NCBI RefSeq assembly: GCF_016428645.1
Contig: NZ_JAELXW010000017.1
Coordinates: forward strand, 1-64,000
Length of the DNA stretch: 64,000 nucleotides
From: Glycomyces salinus
GTDB taxonomy: Bacteria > Actinomycetota > Actinomycetes > Mycobacteriales > Micromonosporaceae
Direction: 5' to 3'
The translations under genes and the position numbers were made by a program. This document shows, one piece after another, positions 35,451 to 44,518 of the stretch (position 1 is its first letter; every line of letters begins with the position of its first letter). The notes beneath the pieces were generated by a model. That model was not told where the DNA came from, searched no databases, and was given only the letters and a program-made list of their open reading frames with translations.

Positions 35451-37241
35451 TCATCGCCGCAGCTTCGCCCGCACCGTCGAGCCGAAGGACCGCATCTCGG
35501 GGACCCGCAGGGCCAGGCAGGCGGCGAAGTAGACCGCCAGCAGGGCCGTGCCCAGGACCGCCGCGGACGCCAGCTGGCCTATCTTGGAGCCGGACACGTC
35601 CGGCCAGGCCAGCCACCCGGCGTAGGCCGCCCCGCCCGCGACGGCCGCGGCGGCGACGGTGCGCACCATGCCGAGAGCGACCTTGCGCATGCCGAGCAGG
35701 CCGATCCGCTTGCGCAGCAGACTCATCGACAGCAGGAGGCTGACCAGGTAGGAGAGGCCGTTGGCGGCGAACAGGCCGACCACGACCCATTCGAGGGGGA
35801 GCAGCGCGAACGCCAGCAGGTAGCCGCCGATGCGGATCGCGATGACCGGCAGGTTGAACAGGGCGACGGTCCTGGTGTCGGTCTGGGCGTAGAAGGCGTA
35901 GATCTGCAGCTGGGCGACCGAGTACGGCAGCAGCACGACACCGGCGACGGCCAGCACCAGTCCGGTCGCGTACGCCTCCTCGGGCGCGTAGGCGCCCCAC
36001 TGGAAGATCGCGCGCGCGAACGGCTCGTGGAGGGCGACGAAGGCCGCCGCGATCGGCACCAGCAGGAAGGCGGCCATGCGGATCCCGCCGGAGAGGTGGT
36101 CGGCCAGGTCGCGGAAGCGGCGGTCGTCGGCGGCGCGGGTCATGCGCGGCATGAGCGCGGTGATGACCGAGACGGCCACGATCCCGTGGGCCATCATCAT
36201 CATCAGGTAGGTGTTGTTGTAGACGGTGGTGCCGGGCACGAACAGGCCCTCGTCCGGGGCGTCTCCGGTGGCGGCGTTGGCGACCTTGAGCACGGCCATG
36301 ACCGCTATCTGGTTGGCGGCCACGAACAGCAGCGTCCAGGCGGCCATGCGGCGGATGTCGCGCAGCGGCAGGCGCGAGAAGTCGAAGCGCAGCCGCCAGT
36401 GGAAACCGGCCTTGCGCAGCGCCGGGAACAGGCAGGCCACCTGGATGACGACGCCGGCGGTGGTGCCGCCGCCCAGCAGCAGAAGCATGCCGGTGCTGAT
36501 CTGGTCGGCCGAGGTGAACAGCCGGCCGTCGGCGTCGGGGACCGCGTCGCGGGTGTAGACGAAGAAGAAGGCCGCGCCGACGGTGATGACGACCAGGTTG
36601 TTGATGATCGGCACCCACATCGGCGCGCCGAACCGCTCGCGGGAGTTCAGCACGCCCGACAGGATCGCGAACAGGCCGTAGAACATCAGCGCCGGCAGCA
36701 TCAGGTACGACAGCTGCGTGACCAGGTCGTGCTGGGCCGGTTCGGCCATGCCGCGGGCGATCAGTGGGGCCGCGAGGGTGACGATGAGGGCCGCGCCGCC
36801 GAGGACGAGCAGCGCGAGGGTCAGCATCCGGGAGGCGAAGGCGTCCCCGCCGTCGGCGTCGTTCTTGTGGGACTTGACGAACAGGGGCAGGATGATCGCG
36901 GCGAACACGCCGCCGAGGACGAGCTCGTAGATCATCTGGGGGAAATACTGGGCGGTGGTGTAGGAGTTGCCCAGCAGCCCGGCGCCGATGGCGGCGCTGA
37001 TGACGACCGTCCGCCCGAACCCGGTGACGCGGCTGACCAGGGAACCGGCGCCCATCAGGAGGCTGGAGCGGGCCACGCCCTGGTTCCCGCCGCCTCCGGA
37101 CTCGCCGGGCGCCTCCGGAGGAGGCGCTCCGTAGACTCGGCCCGGGTATCTGCCGTTCGCGCGGTACCCGTCACCGGTGTGGGGACCGCGCACCGGACCC
37201 GGAGTCGTCGCGCGGCCCGGACCCGCGCTGTTTTCGGCCAT
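35451..37241 (-). CDS. murJ: Lipid II flippase MurJ
   Basis: 596 aa. A cytoplasmic Pro/Gly-rich N-terminus (about 1-58) precedes about 14 membrane helices. MurJ marks: SLVSRVTGFGRTVVISAAIG with the conserved Arg in the first helix, ILSGVLNSRERFGAPM and YNNTYLMMMMAHGIV. It flips lipid II across the membrane for peptidoglycan synthesis. It is divergent from cca with only 30 bp between the two start codons, so both promoters must overlap the coding starts or be very compact. Confidence 0.95.
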   Translation of the reverse strand: MAENSAGPGRATTPGPVRGPHTGDGYRANGRYPGRVYGAPPPEAPGESGGGGNQGVARSSLLMGAGSLVSRVTGFGRTVVISAAIGAGLLGNSYTTAQYFPQMIYELVLGGVFAAIILPLFVKSHKNDADGGDAFASRMLTLALLVLGGAALIVTLAAPLIARGMAEPAQHDLVTQLSYLMLPALMFYGLFAILSGVLNSRERFGAPMWVPIINNLVVITVGAAFFFVYTRDAVPDADGRLFTSADQISTGMLLLLGGGTTAGVVIQVACLFPALRKAGFHWRLRFDFSRLPLRDIRRMAAWTLLFVAANQIAVMAVLKVANAATGDAPDEGLFVPGTTVYNNTYLMMMMAHGIVAVSVITALMPRMTRAADDRRFRDLADHLSGGIRMAAFLLVPIAAAFVALHEPFARAIFQWGAYAPEEAYATGLVLAVAGVVLLPYSVAQLQIYAFYAQTDTRTVALFNLPVIAIRIGGYLLAFALLPLEWVVVGLFAANGLSYLVSLLLSMSLLRKRIGLLGMRKVALGMVRTVAAAAVAGGAAYAGWLAWPDVSGSKIGQLASAAVLGTALLAVYFAACLALRVPEMRSFGSTVRAKLRR

Positions 37242-37271
37242 TCCTGCTCTCTCCGCTAAGCTTGCCCGGCG

Positions 37272-38696
37272 ATGTCAGACAACACTAGCGGTACCCAGAT
37301 CACCGTTCCTCCCGTGGCCGACGACCTCGGCCGGGTGTTCGCCGACGCCGGTTTCGAGCTGCATCTGGTCGGCGGATCGGTGCGGGACGCCGTGCTGCGG
37401 CGACCGACGAACGACCTGGATTTCACCACCGACGCGCGCCCGGAGGACACCGAGCGGCTCCTGGCGGGGGCGTGCTCGACGGTGTGGACCACCGGTGCCG
37501 AGTTCGGGACGATCGGGGGCATGTTCCGGGGCCGCCAGGTCGAGGTGACCACGTTCCGCGCCGACGCCTACGACGGGGTCACCCGCAATCCGAAGGTGCG
37601 TTTCGGCGACAGTCTGACCGACGATCTGGAGCGGCGCGACTTCACCGTCAACGCCATGGCCGTCTCGGTGCCCGGCCACGTCTTCGCCGACCCGTTCGGG
37701 GGGATCGCCGACTTGGCGCGGCGCACCGTCCGCACCCCCGCGGCCCCCGAGTCGTCCTTCGCCGACGACCCGCTGCGGATGCTGCGGGCCGCACGCTTCG
37801 CCGCCCAGCTCGACTTCGCGATCGAGGCCGACACGCTGCGGGCGATGACCGGCATGGCCGCCGAGCTCGAGCGGATCACCGCCGAGCGGGTCCGCGACGA
37901 GTTCACCAAGCTCATGCTCGCGCCCGACCCGGTGGTCGGGATCCGGGTGCTGGTCGAGACCGGCCTGGCCGAGCGCTTCGTGCCCGAGGTCCCGGCGATG
38001 CGCATGGAGATCGACGAGCACGCCCAGCACAAGGACGTCTACGAGCACTCGTTGCAGGTGCTGCGCAACGCCATCGGCCTGGAGGACAGCGAGCCCGACC
38101 TGGTCCTGCGGCTGGCCGCGCTCCTGCACGACATCGGCAAACCGGACACCAAGGGCGTCAACGAGTCCGGAGGCGTCACCTTCCACCACCACGACGTGGT
38201 CGGGGCCCGCATGGCCCGCGCGCTGATGCGGCGGCTGCGCTTCCCCAAGGCCGAGGTCCAGTCCGTGTCGCAGCTGATCTCGCTGCACCTGCGGTTCTAC
38301 GGCTACGGCGACGCCGGCTGGACCGACTCGGCGGTGCGCCGGTACGTCACCGACGCCGGCGGCGAGCTGGAGCGGCTCCACAAGCTGGTGCGCAGCGACT
38401 GCACCACCCGCAACCGGCGCAAGGCCGAGCGGCTGCGGCGCGACTACGACGCCTTCGAGGAGCGCATCGCGCGCATCCGCGCCGAGGAGGACCTGCGTGC
38501 CGTCCGACCCGACCTGGACGGCAACGCGATCATGGAGCTGCTGGGCCTGCCGCCCGGCCCCGAGATCGGCCGGGCCTGGAAGTTCCTCAAGGACCTCAGG
38601 TTGGAGCGGGGCCCGCTTCCTCGTGAGCAGGCCGAGGCGGAGCTGCTGGCCTGGGCCGAGCGCGAAGGCCTCGGACCGCGTCCAGACGCGGGTTGA
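37272..38696 (+). CDS. cca: CCA tRNA nucleotidyltransferase
   Basis: 474 aa. Nucleotidyltransferase motif LVGGSVRDAVLRRPTNDLDF with the DxD pair, then RRDFTVNAMA and the EDxxR-like DDPLRMLRAARFAAQ. A C-terminal HD domain shows LLHDIGKP and HHHDVVGARMA. It adds CCA to tRNA 3' ends, needed because most tRNAs in this window lack an encoded CCA. No RBS precedes ATG 37272, so it may be translated leaderless. Its 3' end overlaps the convergent GT87-like gene by 101 bp. Confidence 0.94.
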   Translation: MSDNTSGTQITVPPVADDLGRVFADAGFELHLVGGSVRDAVLRRPTNDLDFTTDARPEDTERLLAGACSTVWTTGAEFGTIGGMFRGRQVEVTTFRADAYDGVTRNPKVRFGDSLTDDLERRDFTVNAMAVSVPGHVFADPFGGIADLARRTVRTPAAPESSFADDPLRMLRAARFAAQLDFAIEADTLRAMTGMAAELERITAERVRDEFTKLMLAPDPVVGIRVLVETGLAERFVPEVPAMRMEIDEHAQHKDVYEHSLQVLRNAIGLEDSEPDLVLRLAALLHDIGKPDTKGVNESGGVTFHHHDVVGARMARALMRRLRFPKAEVQSVSQLISLHLRFYGYGDAGWTDSAVRRYVTDAGGELERLHKLVRSDCTTRNRRKAERLRRDYDAFEERIARIRAEEDLRAVRPDLDGNAIMELLGLPPGPEIGRAWKFLKDLRLERGPLPREQAEAELLAWAEREGLGPRPDAG

Positions 38697-40098
38697 GGAT
38701 CTCGAACACGACCCAGGCGCACATGGCCGCCACCGCGAGCCAGCGCGCCGAGGCGGCGGTCAGGAACAGCCATTCGGGGATGCCGCGGTCGCCCCCGTCG
38801 GCCGAGACCTGGAGCATCTTGCCGTAGAAGGCGAAGAAGTAGAACAGCTCGGCGGCCTGCCAGAGCATGAACATGCCCCACTTGGGGCGGGCCAGGACCG
38901 CCAGCGGCAGCAGCCACAGCACGTACTGCTGGGACCAGACCTTGCCGAACAGCAGGAACGCCGCGACCACCAGGAAGCACAGCTGCGTCAGGCGCGGGGC
39001 CAGGTCGTCGGCGCCCCTTGGCGAAGCTTGCGAGCCATAAATTGGCACAGTGGCCCGCCGGTGCGCGAAGTATCCGAGGGCGGCGATACCCAGGCAGGCC
39101 GCGGCGAACAGGACCAGGTAGGCGTCGTTGACGAACTCGGCCTCCAGCTCCCACTCGGTCAGGCCGCGCAGGACGTACCAGCCGGTGCCCCAGTCGACCG
39201 GGCGCTCGGAGTTGAGCTCGAAGAATCTGAGCCAGGAGTCCTGCCACAGGGCCGCGACGGGGGCGTTGATGGCCGCCCACGTGGCCGCGGCGGTCGCGAT
39301 CGAGGTCAGGGCCGGGATCGGGCGTCGGTTGCGCACGGCCAGGACCAGCAGCGGGCCGGCGAACAGCAGCGGGTAGAACTTCGCGGCCGTGGCCAGGCCG
39401 AGGAACAGTCCGGCCATGACGGGTCTGCCTCGCTGCCAGAACAGGAAGAACGGCAGCGCCAGGGCGACCGCGAACAGGTCCCAGTTGACCGTGGCGGTCA
39501 CCAGGATGACCGGGGCGGCGGCCAGGAGCATCGCGTCCCATGGCCGGGAGGGTCTGGCGGGGGGCGGTTCGGGGCCGAACGGGTCGGCGGTGTTGCGGTC
39601 GCGGATCGCGTACAGCACGGCGATGGCCGCGATGCCGCAGGCGAACAGGGTCACGGCGTTGAGCTGGTAGAAGATCGAGGCGCCGGCCTGGCCGTCGACG
39701 TCGAGGACGCCTTGGAGCATGTAGGCGATGCGGCCGAGGATGCCCATGAACACGCCGGTCAGCACCGGGTACTCGACCTCGTGGTCCCGGTAGGGCACGG
39801 CTCCCTCGTTGAGCCGCTCGGCCCACCACAGCGCCTTGATGTCGGTGTAGCAGGCGTTGGTGTACTGCGACCAGTCGACCCAGCTGTTCGGGGTGGCGCA
39901 CGGGTATTTCTGGAGCCAGTGGATCGCGAAGAAGACCAGTCCGAAGAACAGGATGACCCGCAGCGGGCTCCAGAAGCGGCGCCTCGGCGGGTTCACCGCG
40001 TGGCCGCCGGCCGGGCCGCCGATGAGTCCGGAGGCGAAGCGGGCGAGGCGGTCCTGCATCGTGGGGGCGACGGGGGTGTCGGAACGCGGCGACGGCAT
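38596..40098 (-). CDS. Polyprenol-phosphate-dependent glycosyltransferase (GT87/DUF2029-like)
   Basis: 500 aa, about 10-11 membrane helices. The N-terminal periplasmic loop has CATPNSWVDWSQYTNACYTD, and EVEYPVLTGVFMG carries the acidic site near the second helix. It resembles the actinobacterial membrane mannosyl/arabinosyltransferases encoded next to ponA1 (Rv0051-like). It probably adds sugar from a polyprenyl donor to a wall glycan. Residues about 350-362 ([12 protein letters not shown]) are encoded by a copy of the dispersed 36-bp element, placed in a loop between two helices. The 3' end overlaps cca. Confidence 0.75.
   Translation of the reverse strand: MPSPRSDTPVAPTMQDRLARFASGLIGGPAGGHAVNPPRRRFWSPLRVILFFGLVFFAIHWLQKYPCATPNSWVDWSQYTNACYTDIKALWWAERLNEGAVPYRDHEVEYPVLTGVFMGILGRIAYMLQGVLDVDGQAGASIFYQLNAVTLFACGIAAIAVLYAIRDRNTADPFGPEPPPARPSRPWDAMLLAAAPVILVTATVNWDLFAVALALPFFLFWQRGRPVMAGLFLGLATAAKFYPLLFAGPLLVLAVRNRRPIPALTSIATAAATWAAINAPVAALWQDSWLRFFELNSERPVDWGTGWYVLRGLTEWELEAEFVNDAYLVLFAAACLGIAALGYFAHRRATVPIYGSQASPRGADDLAPRLTQLCFLVVAAFLLFGKVWSQQYVLWLLPLAVLARPKWGMFMLWQAAELFYFFAFYGKMLQVSADGGDRGIPEWLFLTAASARWLAVAAMCAWVVFEILNPRLDAVRGLRARPRPAAPPRPAHEEAGPAPT
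39013..39048 (-). repeat. Dispersed 36-bp element inside the GT87-like gene
   Basis: It differs from the copy at 60630-60665 at two positions only. Read on the minus strand it is in frame with the gene and gives [12 protein letters not shown]. Confidence 0.85.
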
Positions 40099-40144
40099 GG
40101 GTCACAGTATGTCCCATGCCGCCGCGCGCGCTCGTTACGGTCTT

Positions 40145-43100
40145 CTATTCGTTTCCTCGCCCGTTCTCCTCATTCTCAGGAGTGGTGCTCCCCTCCTCGG
40201 TCGGTTCGGAGCTCGGGTCGGTGTCCTCGTCCTCGCAGTCGGGGGGCGGGAAGAAACCGTCGCAGTCCCCGTCGTCGGTCGGACTGGACGGGCTGTCAGT
40301 CGGAGGATCGGGGAGCGGATCGCTGCCGTTGTCATCGCAGTCCTCACCGCCTCCGGGGCCCTCGCAGTTCTCGTCCCCGTCCTCGTCATCGTCATCGTCG
40401 GGCGTCCCGCACTTGGGGTCGTCGCCGTTCTCCTGGCAGTACTTGCTGTCGGGGTCGATCGTGCCGTCGGAGTTCTCGATGTCCCAGGTGCTGAGCGCTC
40501 CGTTGAGGGACTTGCCCTGCCATTCGATCGGTTCCCAGCCGTCGTTGTCCTCCTTCTTCTCCAGGATGGAGCTCATGGCTTGGAACCACACCGGATAGGC
40601 GGTGTTGGAGCCGAAGACGCCGGAGGGATCGCCGCTGGGGTCGAAGACCGGGTCGGACTCGGTGGTGGCGTTCCCCACCCAGGCCGCGATGGAAAGCTGC
40701 GGAATCGCCCCCACGTACCAGGCGTGGGCGTTGTACGAGTCCGGGTACTTCTGGCACTGCTCCTCGACGTCGGTCGTGTCCGGGTCGTTCCGGCAGGACG
40801 CCTCGTAGCCCGCCGCCTCCCACGTACCGGTCTTGCCGAAGTAGTCGCGCGGCAGCGTGTCGGTCTCGGTCTCGCCGCCGATCTCGGAGCCGACCCACTG
40901 GAGGTCGCGGGCGGTCTCGACGGCGATGACCTGCTCGCCCTCGATCTCCTGGCCCTCCAGGGGCTCGACGATGTTGTCGTTGCGGTCACGGACCTCGGCG
41001 ACGAAGTGGGTCGGCATGTACTCGCCGTCGTTGGCGATGGTCGCGTACATCGCGGCCATGTCGCGGACGCTCGTCGGGTACTGGCCGAAGGCGAGGTGGT
41101 GGTAGAACGGGTCGGTGCCGCCCTTGCCGCCGATTTCGCAGCGTTCGGCCTCGCCGTCCTCGGCGATCAGGGGGCGGCCCTCGCCGTTCAGGATCGGGTT
41201 GCAGCTGCCGTCGATGCGCAGCGGCGACTCGGCGGCGATGTTGCCCAGATCGTCCTCGACCCAGTTGCCGTCGTCGTCGACGGCCTGGCCGTACTGGGTG
41301 TAGGTGGCGTCGTCGTGGAGCTTGTAGGTGATGTAGACGTCGGTGCCGTCGATGTTCCGGGTCTGGCTCATCTCGCTCAGACCCATCTCGTCGGCCAGGC
41401 TGAGGATCTCGTTGGCGCCGTAGTGCTCGGAGATGGCGTACATCGGCGTGTTCTTGGAGTCGCGCACCGAGTCGGTGAGGTCCAGCTCCAGTGGGTAGTC
41501 CTGGCCGCCGTTGCGGAGCGTGCAGTCGGGGTAGGTGCCGCCGCCGATGCAGGTCTCGGAGTCTTCGTTCTTGAGCGATTCGAATTCGCGCGGCGAACTG
41601 GCGTTGAACCAGGACTCGATCGAGTCGCCCTGCTCGATGGCGGTGGCGGCGGTGATCATCTTGAACGTCGAGGACGGCGGGTGCGGGGACTCGGGTCCGG
41701 CCTTGTCGATGCCGAAGCCGTCGTCGCCGCCGTAGTAGCCGACCACCGCGCCGGTCTCGGGGTCGATCGCGACCATCGCGTCGGTCATCGACGGGTCGTA
41801 GTCGACCAGCGCGGCGTTCTCGTTGTCGTTCTCGAACTGCCAGTAGCCGTCGTCGGACAGGACCGGTTCGCCCTCGTCGTCGACCTTGATGTCGCCGCGC
41901 GAGCCGGTCTCGACCAGGCTGTCCTGGATCTCCTTGTCGACGGTGAGGGTGACCGAGTAGCCGCCCTCCTGGCCCTCGCCGCCCCTGAGCTGCTCCTTGG
42001 TGATCCCGTAGCGCTCCTCGAGTTCGTCGAAGACGTAGCCGTCCTGCTCGTTGACGATGAAGCCCATCGGAGTGTCGCCGCCCCAGGAGCCGGAGACCTC
42101 GAAGTCGTCCATGATCGGCATGGGGAACTCGGTCTCGTCGCGCTCGGACTGGGTGATGGCGCCGGTCTCGACCATGGCGTCCATGGCGTAGCCCCAGCGC
42201 GTCTCGCCGCGTTCGAGCGCCTCGTCGCCGCCGAAGAACGGGTCGTAGCTGCCGTCGGGGGCCTTGACCTGGATGACGATGTAGGCGGCCTCGGCATAGG
42301 TGAGGTCGGCCAGCGGCTTGTCGTAGTAGACCTGCGCGGCGGCCTCGATGCCGGTGGCGCCCCGCCCGAAGTAGGCGAGGTTCAGGTAGAACATCAGGAT
42401 CTCGTCCTTGCTGTACTCCTGCTCCAGCTTCATCGCCATGACCGCTTCTTTGGCTTTGCGGCCGTAAGAGATGTCGTTGCGGATGTCGGCGACCATGCCC
42501 GCGTACTGCTGGGTGATGGTCGAGGCGCCCTGGGTGTCGCCGCCGGTGATGTTGTTGAACAGGGCGCGCATGGTGCCGGTGTAGTCGACCCCGGAGTGGT
42601 CGTAGAACTTGCGGTCCTCGGAGGCGATGAGCGCGTCCTTGACCGTCTGGGGGATCTCCTCGGGGGAGTCGACGAGTTTGCGCAGCGTCTCGCCGTAGCC
42701 CCCGGCCTCGGTCGTGCCGTTGTCGTAGTAGAAGCTGCTGGACTCGCCGGCGCGCCGCAGGTCCTGCGGCAGTTCGACGTCCTGGAAGAACCAGGTGCCG
42801 ACGACGGTGGCCCCGGCGACGAAGAGGACGGCCACGGCGATCAGGCCGGCGTAGATCTTCTTGCGGCGGCGTTTCTTCTTGAGCTTCTTCTGCGCGGCGA
42901 GGTCGTCCTCGCCGAGCGGTCCGGCGCCGGAGGCGCGTCGTTTGCCGGCGACTCTGGCGCGGCCGGAGCCGGCCGGGGACACGGGGTGGTCGCCGGCCTC
43001 GCCGGGACCGAGCGGGCGGGCAGCGCCGACCGAGGCGCTGCCGACGGATGCGGATCCGACCGTTGCGCGGCCGCCGCCGACCGAGGCGCTGCCCGCGGCT

Positions 43101-43402
43101 CCGCCTACGGAGGCGCTGCCGGAGGCCCGGCCCACCGAGGCGCTGCCGGAGGACGGTCCGCGCTGCTGGCCCGGTCTGGCGCTGCCGCTGTAGGCACCGG
43201 TCGGCGGCTGCGGCGGCTGCGGCGGCTGCGGCGGCTGCTGCTGGCCCCAGCCGTAGTCGTTGCTGGGCGGCTGGTTCGAGGCACCGCCGTACGATGCCCC
43301 GGGCACGGACGCGCTCCCGCGGGAGCCGCCCGGTCGCTCGGCGCCACCGTATGGCCGTCCTTCCTCCGGGGGTGGAGTGGGACGATAACCGTAGTCGCTC
43401 AT
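40145..43402 (-). CDS. ponA: Class A penicillin-binding protein (PBP1-type)
   Basis: 1085 aa from ATG 43402. The N-terminus (about 1-175) is cytoplasmic and low complexity, with repeats GSASVG/ASVGG. One membrane helix at about 185-210 follows (IYAGLIAVAVLFVAGATVVG). The GT51 glycosyltransferase has ALIASEDRKFYDHSGVDYTG and GASTITQQYAGM and YFGRGATGIEAAA. The transpeptidase has SSTFKMI (Ser-x-x-Lys), SKN and YFGKTGTWEAAG (KTG). An acidic Pro/Ser tail of about 90 aa ends the protein. It polymerises and cross-links peptidoglycan. Same locus as ponA1 in mycobacteria. Confidence 0.94.
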   Translation of the reverse strand: MSDYGYRPTPPPEEGRPYGGAERPGGSRGSASVPGASYGGASNQPPSNDYGWGQQQPPQPPQPPQPPTGAYSGSARPGQQRGPSSGSASVGRASGSASVGGAAGSASVGGGRATVGSASVGSASVGAARPLGPGEAGDHPVSPAGSGRARVAGKRRASGAGPLGEDDLAAQKKLKKKRRRKKIYAGLIAVAVLFVAGATVVGTWFFQDVELPQDLRRAGESSSFYYDNGTTEAGGYGETLRKLVDSPEEIPQTVKDALIASEDRKFYDHSGVDYTGTMRALFNNITGGDTQGASTITQQYAGMVADIRNDISYGRKAKEAVMAMKLEQEYSKDEILMFYLNLAYFGRGATGIEAAAQVYYDKPLADLTYAEAAYIVIQVKAPDGSYDPFFGGDEALERGETRWGYAMDAMVETGAITQSERDETEFPMPIMDDFEVSGSWGGDTPMGFIVNEQDGYVFDELEERYGITKEQLRGGEGQEGGYSVTLTVDKEIQDSLVETGSRGDIKVDDEGEPVLSDDGYWQFENDNENAALVDYDPSMTDAMVAIDPETGAVVGYYGGDDGFGIDKAGPESPHPPSSTFKMITAATAIEQGDSIESWFNASSPREFESLKNEDSETCIGGGTYPDCTLRNGGQDYPLELDLTDSVRDSKNTPMYAISEHYGANEILSLADEMGLSEMSQTRNIDGTDVYITYKLHDDATYTQYGQAVDDDGNWVEDDLGNIAAESPLRIDGSCNPILNGEGRPLIAEDGEAERCEIGGKGGTDPFYHHLAFGQYPTSVRDMAAMYATIANDGEYMPTHFVAEVRDRNDNIVEPLEGQEIEGEQVIAVETARDLQWVGSEIGGETETDTLPRDYFGKTGTWEAAGYEASCRNDPDTTDVEEQCQKYPDSYNAHAWYVGAIPQLSIAAWVGNATTESDPVFDPSGDPSGVFGSNTAYPVWFQAMSSILEKKEDNDGWEPIEWQGKSLNGALSTWDIENSDGTIDPDSKYCQENGDDPKCGTPDDDDDEDGDENCEGPGGGEDCDDNGSDPLPDPPTDSPSSPTDDGDCDGFFPPPDCEDEDTDPSSEPTEEGSTTPENEENGRGNE

Positions 43403-43861
43403 GCTCAACCATCCACGTGAATTGCCAGGTTATGGCCGCACGCCAGCGTCTGGGCGCTCGCGAGGAGTCTTGCGGCCCCGCGGGGAGGCCCCACAGTCCT
43501 GCGGACTCGGCCTCGTTGTCGCGCCCGGCGTGGGGTGCCCGGTCGCGGCGGCGTTTGTGATCCGGGCCGCCCTGCGGCGGCCTGGTCGCTTCGCAGTCTC
43601 GCACATTGAAACTGAGAGAACCCTGCCAGATCGCTTAATCCTGCCGAGCTTAGCGGATGCGGCCTGCTCTGACCAGGGTCTCGGGGCTGGGGTTGACGTG
43701 ATCTGCGACCGAGGCTATGGTTACCGCAGATGTATCGGTCCGATACATCGAATCGTCAGATCGAAACGCGATGTCGTGAGCGTACCCGCGCCGCGGCGTC
43801 CGGCCGGAGAGCGGCCGAGGCCATGTCGCGGCCGGCACACTTCGCGGAGAGGGGGACGGCC
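43403..43861. promoter_or_regulatory. Divergent ponA/PadR control region
   Basis: 459 bp. The half near ponA (43403-43690) shows no convincing gene and only short GC hairpins. The half near the PadR gene holds a promoter and operator (43693-43749). Confidence 0.6.
43693..43749 (+). promoter_or_regulatory. PadR gene promoter with PadR-type operator
   Basis: TTGACG (43693-43698) and TATGGT (43716-43721) form -35 and -10 boxes with a 17-bp spacer. Start-site-proximal lies a 21-bp inverted repeat, GATGTATCGG-T-CCGATACATC (43729-43749), which contains the PadR consensus ATGTAT ... ATACAT. This predicts autoregulation of the PadR-ino1 unit. Confidence 0.75.
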
Positions 43862-44518
43862 ATGCTCGAGCTCGCCATTCTGGGGCTCCTGCACGAATCC
43901 CCCATGCACGGATACGAACTGCGGAAACGCCTGCTGTCCCTGCTGGGGGCGATCCGGGCGGCCTTCAGCTACGGCTCCCTGTACCCGACGCTCAAGCGGA
44001 TGCGTCAGCGCGGACTCATCGCCGAGGAGGCCCCCGGGACCCCGGGCGCCGAGAAGCCGCTGCTCACCGGCCGCCGCGCCCGCAAGGTGTACCGGCTCAC
44101 CCCCGAGGGCAAGGAGCACTTCGCCCAGCTGATGTCGGAGGCCGGACCCGAGACGGCGGACGAGGCACTGTTCGGGGTCCACTTCGCGTTCTTCTCCCGC
44201 ACCGACCCGGCCACGCGCCTGCGGATCCTCGAGGCCCGCCGCCGCCGCGTCGAGGAGCGGCGCGAGCGCATCCGCGAGGCCCTGGCCCGGACCGCCGAGC
44301 GGCTCGACTCCTACGGGTTCGAGCTCCAGCGGTACGGCCTGGAGACCGCCGAGCGGGAAGTGCGGTGGCTCAACGAGCTCATCGCCTCCGAGCAGGGGCG
44401 GAACCCCGGACAGAACGACTTCGGCGACCGGCTCGCCGATCCAGGGCGGCCGACGAGGTCCGCCACGGAGGATGAAGATTCAAGTGAACCAGACAAAGGA
44501 GGCATGCGCGATGGGTAA
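43862..44518 (+). CDS. PadR-family transcriptional regulator
   Basis: 218 aa from ATG 43862 ([20 protein letters not shown]), preceded by GAGGGGGACGG; the frame opens earlier at 43730. The winged helix covers about 1-85 ([37 protein letters not shown]). A C-terminal helical dimerisation domain follows. It overlaps the next gene, ino1, by eight bases, and the pair PadR-ino1 is conserved in actinobacteria. It likely represses its own operon through the operator at 43729-43749 and so controls inositol synthesis. Confidence 0.88.
   Translation: MLELAILGLLHESPMHGYELRKRLLSLLGAIRAAFSYGSLYPTLKRMRQRGLIAEEAPGTPGAEKPLLTGRRARKVYRLTPEGKEHFAQLMSEAGPETADEALFGVHFAFFSRTDPATRLRILEARRRRVEERRERIREALARTAERLDSYGFELQRYGLETAEREVRWLNELIASEQGRNPGQNDFGDRLADPGRPTRSATEDEDSSEPDKGGMRDG

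Noticed and set aside
42980-43200. Tandem repeat or CRISPR-like array
   Set aside because: The repeats encode the ASVG-rich N-terminus of the penicillin-binding protein; no CRISPR spacers or cas genes are present anywhere in the window.
39857-43420. A 1187-codon open frame on the plus strand
   Set aside because: It is exactly antisense to the well-supported penicillin-binding protein gene and reads as Val/Leu/Gly-rich nonsense typical of antisense GC-rich DNA.
43409-43690. A gene or element copy between ponA and PadR
   Set aside because: Open frames here are short, lack starts with RBS and show no motif; similarity to the dispersed element is poor.
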